NCBI RefSeq assembly: GCF_002258215.1
Contig: NZ_NEFY01000010.1
Span: 1-64,000, forward strand
Length of the DNA: 64,000 nt
From: Marinobacter vinifirmus
Lineage (GTDB): Bacteria > Pseudomonadota > Gammaproteobacteria > Pseudomonadales > Oleiphilaceae
Reading direction: 5' to 3'
Of this stretch, positions 59,930 through 64,000 are shown piece by piece; within the stretch, counting starts at the first letter, position 1; each line of letters opens with the position of its first letter. The translations under genes were made by a program, and so were the position numbers. Below the pieces are notes generated by a model that ran no database searches, was not told where the DNA came from, and saw only the letters and a program-made list of their open reading frames with translations.

Positions 59930-60668
59930 TGGAGGCGTTGTACCCCTCAAGGAAAAACTGCCATTCACGCTCCAGCTCTTCGCCATAAGCCTTATTCAGG
60001 GAACGCTTCAACCGATCTAACGTATTACCTTTCCAGGAAGTCCGATAAGGGGTTCGGGAGCGCAGCTCACCTTTATCAAAGTCTATCAGGTGGGTTGAAG
60101 TCTCTCCGACCAGGATGTTGAAACAGTTCAAATCCGCGTGATACACACCCGCATCATGGAATTGACGAATCACTTGCCCAATTTCGCGCCAACGGGTTGC
60201 GTCCAGGGACAGAGCAACATCCCCTAATGGGCGAACACCTTGCAAGCGTTCGATGATAATGGCCGAGGAGTAAAGTACCCCCTTGCGCTGGTACACAACA
60301 GCCACGGGCTTAGGAACAGGCAGCCCCAAAACACGGAGCTGGACTAACAGTCGGAATTCAACGAACGCGCGCACGCGCACCTCGCCTGCGTATAGGTACC
60401 GATCACGTATCAGCTTTCCGACCAATCCTCCCCGACGGTAATGGCGAAGCACCCAATGTTCCGGGCTGCGCTCAATAAACCAGGCGCTCCCACGCCCCCC
60501 CGAAGAAACCGGTACCGCGCGCTCACCCCAATAATCAGGGTCAAACCAATCAGGGTCGAACTGCTCTGCCCACTCAGGCACCACCAGTGCGTTGATGCCA
60601 TCGCGACTTATGTGTACTTCCGTATCTGAGCCCACCACCGAACCTCTCACAAGGCCATTCACCAACAA
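59919..60668 (-). CDS. kdkA: KDO kinase KdkA-like
   Basis: The 249-residue LPS core kinase has SGGRGSAWFIE (Gly-rich loop), WVLRHYRRGGLVGKLIRDRY, the catalytic YHADLNCFNILV and the metal site LIDFDKGELRSRTPYRTSWK. These match 3-deoxy-D-manno-octulosonate kinase, which phosphorylates inner-core KDO, a known feature of bacteria with mono-KDO lipid A. It belongs to the LPS locus and is transcribed toward it from the ilvE side. Confidence 0.88.
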   Translation of the reverse strand: MLVNGLVRGSVVGSDTEVHISRDGINALVVPEWAEQFDPDWFDPDYWGERAVPVSSGGRGSAWFIERSPEHWVLRHYRRGGLVGKLIRDRYLYAGEVRVRAFVEFRLLVQLRVLGLPVPKPVAVVYQRKGVLYSSAIIIERLQGVRPLGDVALSLDATRWREIGQVIRQFHDAGVYHADLNCFNILVGETSTHLIDFDKGELRSRTPYRTSWKGNTLDRLKRSLNKAYGEELEREWQFFLEGYNASTNV

Positions 60669-60673
60669 CTCTA

Positions 60674-60711
60674 ATAAAAAAGCCGCCCCACGGGAAACTT
60701 GGGGCGGCTTC
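60674..60711 (-). terminator. ilvE intrinsic terminator
   Basis: The 11-bp stem AAGCCGCCCCA (60680–60690) / TGGGGCGGCTT (60700–60710) is followed on the minus strand by a T-rich run. It separates ilvE from kdkA. Confidence 0.88.
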
Positions 60712-60737
60712 TACACTGATCGAACACGATTTCCGGG

Positions 60738-61661
60738 TTAGCGAACTGCCGTCAGCCACTCCTGATGCGCAGCAAGCTTCCCCTTCACCGCATCAAAGTA
60801 CATACCCTGCAGCTTCTCGGTAATCGGCCCACGCTTGCCCTCACCAATCTGGCGGCCGTCCAGTTCACGGATCGGCAGAACTTCAGCGGCGGTGCCGGTG
60901 AAGAAGGCTTCTTCAGCGATGTACACTTCGTCGCGGGTGATGCGGCGTTCTTTCACCACCAGGCCAAGGTCCTTGGCGAAATCGATGATGGTGGCGCGGG
61001 TGATGCCGGCCAGGCAGGAGGTCAGTTCCGGGGTGTGCAGCTCACCGTTGCGCACGATGAAGATGTTCTCACCGGAGCCTTCTGCAACGTAACCTTCGTT
61101 GTCCAGCAGCAGGGCTTCTTCAGCGCCGCCGGAAATGGCTTCGTTCAGGGCCAGCATGGAGTTGATGTAGTTGCCGTTGGCCTTCGCCTTGCACATGGTG
61201 ATGTTCACGTGGTGGCGGGTGTAAGAGGAGGTGCGCACCTTGATGCCCAGCTCCTTAGCTTCTGGCGACATGTAAGACGGCCAGCTCCAGGCGGCAACCA
61301 TTACGTGCACCTGCAGGTTGTCGGCGCGCAGGCCCATGCCTTCGGAGCCCAGGAATACCATGGGGCGCAGGTAGGCTTCGTCCAGGTTGTTCTCACGAAC
61401 CGCAGCACGCTGGGCTTCGTTGATCACGTCTTTGCTGAACGGCATTTTCATGTTCAGGATGTGGGCGGAGTTGAACAACCGGTCGGTGTGTTCTTTCAGC
61501 CGGAAAATTGCCGGGCCGTTCGCGGTGTTGTACGCACGCACGCCTTCAAAGCAGCCAAGGCCGTAATGCAGGGTGTGAGTGAGTACATGGGTTTTGGCTT
61601 CCCGCCAGGGAACCATTTCACCATCCAGCCAGATAAGGCCATCGCGATCAGCCATCGACAT
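60738..61661 (-). CDS. ilvE: Branched-chain amino acid aminotransferase
   Basis: The 307-residue fold-type IV PLP enzyme makes the last step of Leu, Ile and Val synthesis. Motifs: LIWLDGEMVPWREAKTHVLT, HTLHYGLGCFEGVRAY with Arg, the catalytic Lys in CKAKANGNYINSMLALNEA, and EVYIAEEAFFTGTAAEVLPI. It follows glnE with an 80-base gap, the order known from Pseudomonas. Confidence 0.95.
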   Translation of the reverse strand: MSMADRDGLIWLDGEMVPWREAKTHVLTHTLHYGLGCFEGVRAYNTANGPAIFRLKEHTDRLFNSAHILNMKMPFSKDVINEAQRAAVRENNLDEAYLRPMVFLGSEGMGLRADNLQVHVMVAAWSWPSYMSPEAKELGIKVRTSSYTRHHVNITMCKAKANGNYINSMLALNEAISGGAEEALLLDNEGYVAEGSGENIFIVRNGELHTPELTSCLAGITRATIIDFAKDLGLVVKERRITRDEVYIAEEAFFTGTAAEVLPIRELDGRQIGEGKRGPITEKLQGMYFDAVKGKLAAHQEWLTAVR

Positions 61662-61741
61662 TTCTACAGTGCTCCTGAATAAGCAGTTTTCGGGGATCCA
61701 GCATTCTAGCAGGAAAGCCGGACAGAAATAAATTTAGCTTG

Positions 61742-64000
61742 CTACTCAAGCATGACTTTTTTCCACATACTTTGGATGTAGTCACGCTCTTCCTGAAATG
61801 CGCTGCCCTCCACCTGGCTATTCAGGTTTTGCAGCGCCCGGCGGTGAATGGTCGAACGCAAGGTAATGTATACCTCCCGCAACTTCTCTGTGTCCTCCAC
61901 CGGCAATACACCGGCACGGCCCAGCTCTTCCATCTGGCGAATATTGTCGCTCCACTGGGTCAGCTCCGGGTGCTCGGCACTCCAGGCGAGCATCAGGTAC
62001 TGCATCATGAATTCGATATCCACAATACCGCCGGCATCGTGTTTGATGTGAAACACTTCGTCCCGCCGGATTTCCGGCGTGCCGAGGCTACTGCGCATTT
62101 TCTCCCGCATCTCCACCACCTGCTGGCGCAGGGCAGCTTTCTCCCTTGGCGTACACAGAATCTGGTGACGGATACCCTCGAAGGCTTGAAGGGTATCCGG
62201 GCAGCCGGCAACGCCACGGGCCCGGGCCAGGGCCTGATGCTCCCAGGTCCAGGCATCGTTCTGCTGATATTTCTCAAACGCCTGCAAGGTGCTGACCAGC
62301 AGGCCGGAGTTACCGGACGGCCGCAGGCGCATATCCACTTCATAAAGCTGGCCGGAGGGCGTCTGAGTGCTGAGAATGTGCACAATGCGCTGGCCCAGGC
62401 GGGTGTAGAACACCGCGTTGTCGATGGGCTTGTCACCATCGGTGGCCAGTTGCGGATCGGCCTGGTGTACAAACACCAAGTCGAGGTCCGAGGTGTAACC
62501 GAGTTCGATACCGCCGAGCTTGCCGTAGCCGATGATGGCGAAGTCTGTGTCACACGCCGAACCATCTGCCCGCCGCGGATAACCGTGGCGGCTGACCAGG
62601 TTGGAGAAGGCCACATCCACCACATGGTCCAGCACCACCTCGGCAATCCAGGTCAGGTAATCACTCACCTTCATCAGGGGCAAGGTGCCCTTGAGCTCAG
62701 ACGCGGCTACTCGCAGCACATGGGCCTTCTTGAAGTAACGCAACGCCTCCATCTGTTCTTCCAGGTCTTCGTAGGGAATGCGTAGCATCTGCTGGCGCAG
62801 GTCATCCTGCAGTTCTTCCTTGGCAGGCGGGCTGTACAGGCTCTCGGCATTCAGCAGTTCGTCCAGCAGCAGCGGCGTTTCAGCCAGCAGGCGGGCAATC
62901 CAGGGGCTGTCGCTACACAGGCGCACCAGCTGCGTAAGCGCGCCGGGGTTTTCCACCAGCAGCACCATGTAGGCGGTGCGACGCAAAATGGCCTCTACCA
63001 GCTGCAATACCCGGTCGAGGGTTTCCGACGCATTCTCAACATCCATCAACGCGTTCAGCAATAACGGCATGAACTGGTTCAGGCGTTTGCGGCCCTGGGT
63101 TTGCAGGGTCTGCACGGTTCGGCTGTCCCGCAGGCTCGCCAGGCGCTTGTAACTGTCTTCCGGGTTTTCGAAGCCCTTTTCCTCCAGCCACTCTATAGCG
63201 GCGGGCTCTTCCATTTCTGCCAGCCAGAGCTCGTAACAGCCGTCATCAACGCCGTTTTCGGAATCGCCTTCCTCGTCCTCGGTCGCGATGATGTTGGCGA
63301 AGTGCCGGGCAACGCGATTGCGATGCTCATCCAGCGCCTGCTGGAAGGCGGCCCAGTCATCAAACTCCATAATGCGGGCAACCCGGGTCTGGGAAAGTTC
63401 GTCGTCCGGCAGAACCTGGGTCTGCTTGTCTTCCATCCCCTGCAGGGCGTGCTCCAGGTTGCGCAGGAACACATAGGCCTCGCGCAATTCCTTCACAACA
63501 GAAGACGGCAGCAGTTCCAGCTCTTCCAGTTCCTTGAGGATGTTCAGCAATTCCCGCTGTTGCAGCTCCCGGTCACGCCCGCCACGGATCAGCTGAAACG
63601 CCTGGACCACAAACTCGATCTCGCGGATACCGCCGCTGCCCAGCTTGATGTTGTTCTCCAACCCCTTGCGGCGAACTTCCCGGCTGATCATGTCTTTCAT
63701 GGTGCGCAGGGATTCGAAGGCGCTGAAATCAATGTATTTTCGATAAACAAAGGGCCTCAGGCTTTCCATCAATACCTGCCCTGCCCGCTGGTCGCCGGCC
63801 ACCACCCGGGCCTTGACCATGGCGTAGCGCTCCCAGTCCCGACCCTGGTCCTGGTAGTAGGTTTCCAGTGCTGCGAAACTCAGCGCCAGGGCACCGCTCT
63901 GGCCGTAGGGCCGCAGGCGCATGTCCACCCGGAACACAAAACCATCCGCCGTAATCTGGTCCAGCGCCTGTATCAGGCGCTGGCCAAGGCGGATGAAGAA
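61742..64000 (-). CDS. glnE: Glutamine synthetase adenylyltransferase/removase, 5' end outside window
   Basis: GlnE adenylylates glutamine synthetase in nitrogen excess and reverses it in starvation. The reading frame is open to the right edge, so the start lies beyond 64000; about 750 of an expected 950–980 residues are present. Seen first is the end of the N-terminal removase domain (FRVDMRLRPYGQSGALALSF), then the central helical region. The C-terminal adenylyltransferase follows (DFAIIGYGKLGGIELGYTSD with the DLDLVF metal motif, and EVDMRLRPSGNSGLLVSTL). No internal stops. Confidence 0.95.
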   Translation of the reverse strand, partial: FFIRLGQRLIQALDQITADGFVFRVDMRLRPYGQSGALALSFAALETYYQDQGRDWERYAMVKARVVAGDQRAGQVLMESLRPFVYRKYIDFSAFESLRTMKDMISREVRRKGLENNIKLGSGGIREIEFVVQAFQLIRGGRDRELQQRELLNILKELEELELLPSSVVKELREAYVFLRNLEHALQGMEDKQTQVLPDDELSQTRVARIMEFDDWAAFQQALDEHRNRVARHFANIIATEDEEGDSENGVDDGCYELWLAEMEEPAAIEWLEEKGFENPEDSYKRLASLRDSRTVQTLQTQGRKRLNQFMPLLLNALMDVENASETLDRVLQLVEAILRRTAYMVLLVENPGALTQLVRLCSDSPWIARLLAETPLLLDELLNAESLYSPPAKEELQDDLRQQMLRIPYEDLEEQMEALRYFKKAHVLRVAASELKGTLPLMKVSDYLTWIAEVVLDHVVDVAFSNLVSRHGYPRRADGSACDTDFAIIGYGKLGGIELGYTSDLDLVFVHQADPQLATDGDKPIDNAVFYTRLGQRIVHILSTQTPSGQLYEVDMRLRPSGNSGLLVSTLQAFEKYQQNDAWTWEHQALARARGVAGCPDTLQAFEGIRHQILCTPREKAALRQQVVEMREKMRSSLGTPEIRRDEVFHIKHDAGGIVDIEFMMQYLMLAWSAEHPELTQWSDNIRQMEELGRAGVLPVEDTEKLREVYITLRSTIHRRALQNLNSQVEGSAFQEERDYIQSMWKKVMLE

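Overview
The window is a gammaproteobacterial chromosome segment. Gene content and order (pilMNOPQ–ponA–malic enzyme–rpmE–priA–argS–ftsN–hslVU; ptsP–rppH–HAD; cpdA–DUF1249–nudF with thiC and tolC; waa cluster–ilvE–glnE) follow the layout known from Pseudomonas and relatives. The protein sequences and the recurring palindromic element look most like Marinobacter. That genus call is an inference, since no search was run.

Region 1 (1–20.9 kb) is mostly housekeeping. An IS256-family element (1–1384) cuts pilQ, the last gene of a translationally coupled pilMNOPQ operon, and the PilQ secretin C-terminus is missing from the window. Divergent from pilM is ponA (PBP1A), followed by malic enzyme, rpmE, priA, an Ig-like surface lipoprotein inserted into the priA–argS neighbourhood, argS, an FtsN-like SPOR protein and hslVU. 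Between ftsN and hslV lies an IS110/IS1111-type element. Its transposase is frameshifted by an extra 8-bp repeat unit, and it has landed in the core of a palindromic repeat. A sigma-32-like promoter remains on the hslV side.

Region 2 (20.9–37.1 kb) holds a patatin-like protein lacking the expected nucleophile serine, ptsP, rppH, a HAD phosphatase, rlmI, gcvH, divergent metR/metE with a MetR box, cpdA, a DUF1249 gene, nudF, thiC with a TPP riboswitch, and tolC. Two further copies of the palindromic element (B and C) fill the nudF–thiC gap.

Region 3 (37.1–60.7 kb) is an LPS core locus: waaA, two LpxL/HtrB-type acyltransferases, an ELM1-like protein, GT4 and GT2 glycosyltransferases, manC, two GT9 heptosyltransferases, the complete ADP-heptose set (gmhA, hldE, gmhB, hldD), an O-antigen ligase and KDO kinase. 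Many genes overlap by 1–4 bases, several with TTG or GTG starts. A visibly AT-richer insert (about 54.6–58.8 kb) carries an APH-type kinase, a nucleotidyltransferase–HAD fusion and a WavE-type protein. It may make and attach an activated phospho-substituent to the LPS core.

Region 4 (60.7–64 kb) is ilvE and the 3' part of glnE, which runs off the right edge.

The most unusual structure is the palindromic element family (A 17307–18799 split by IS110; B 33146–33261; C 33370–33477). The three share a core. The 28–29-bp flanking arms are self-complementary within each copy, but their sequence differs between copies.
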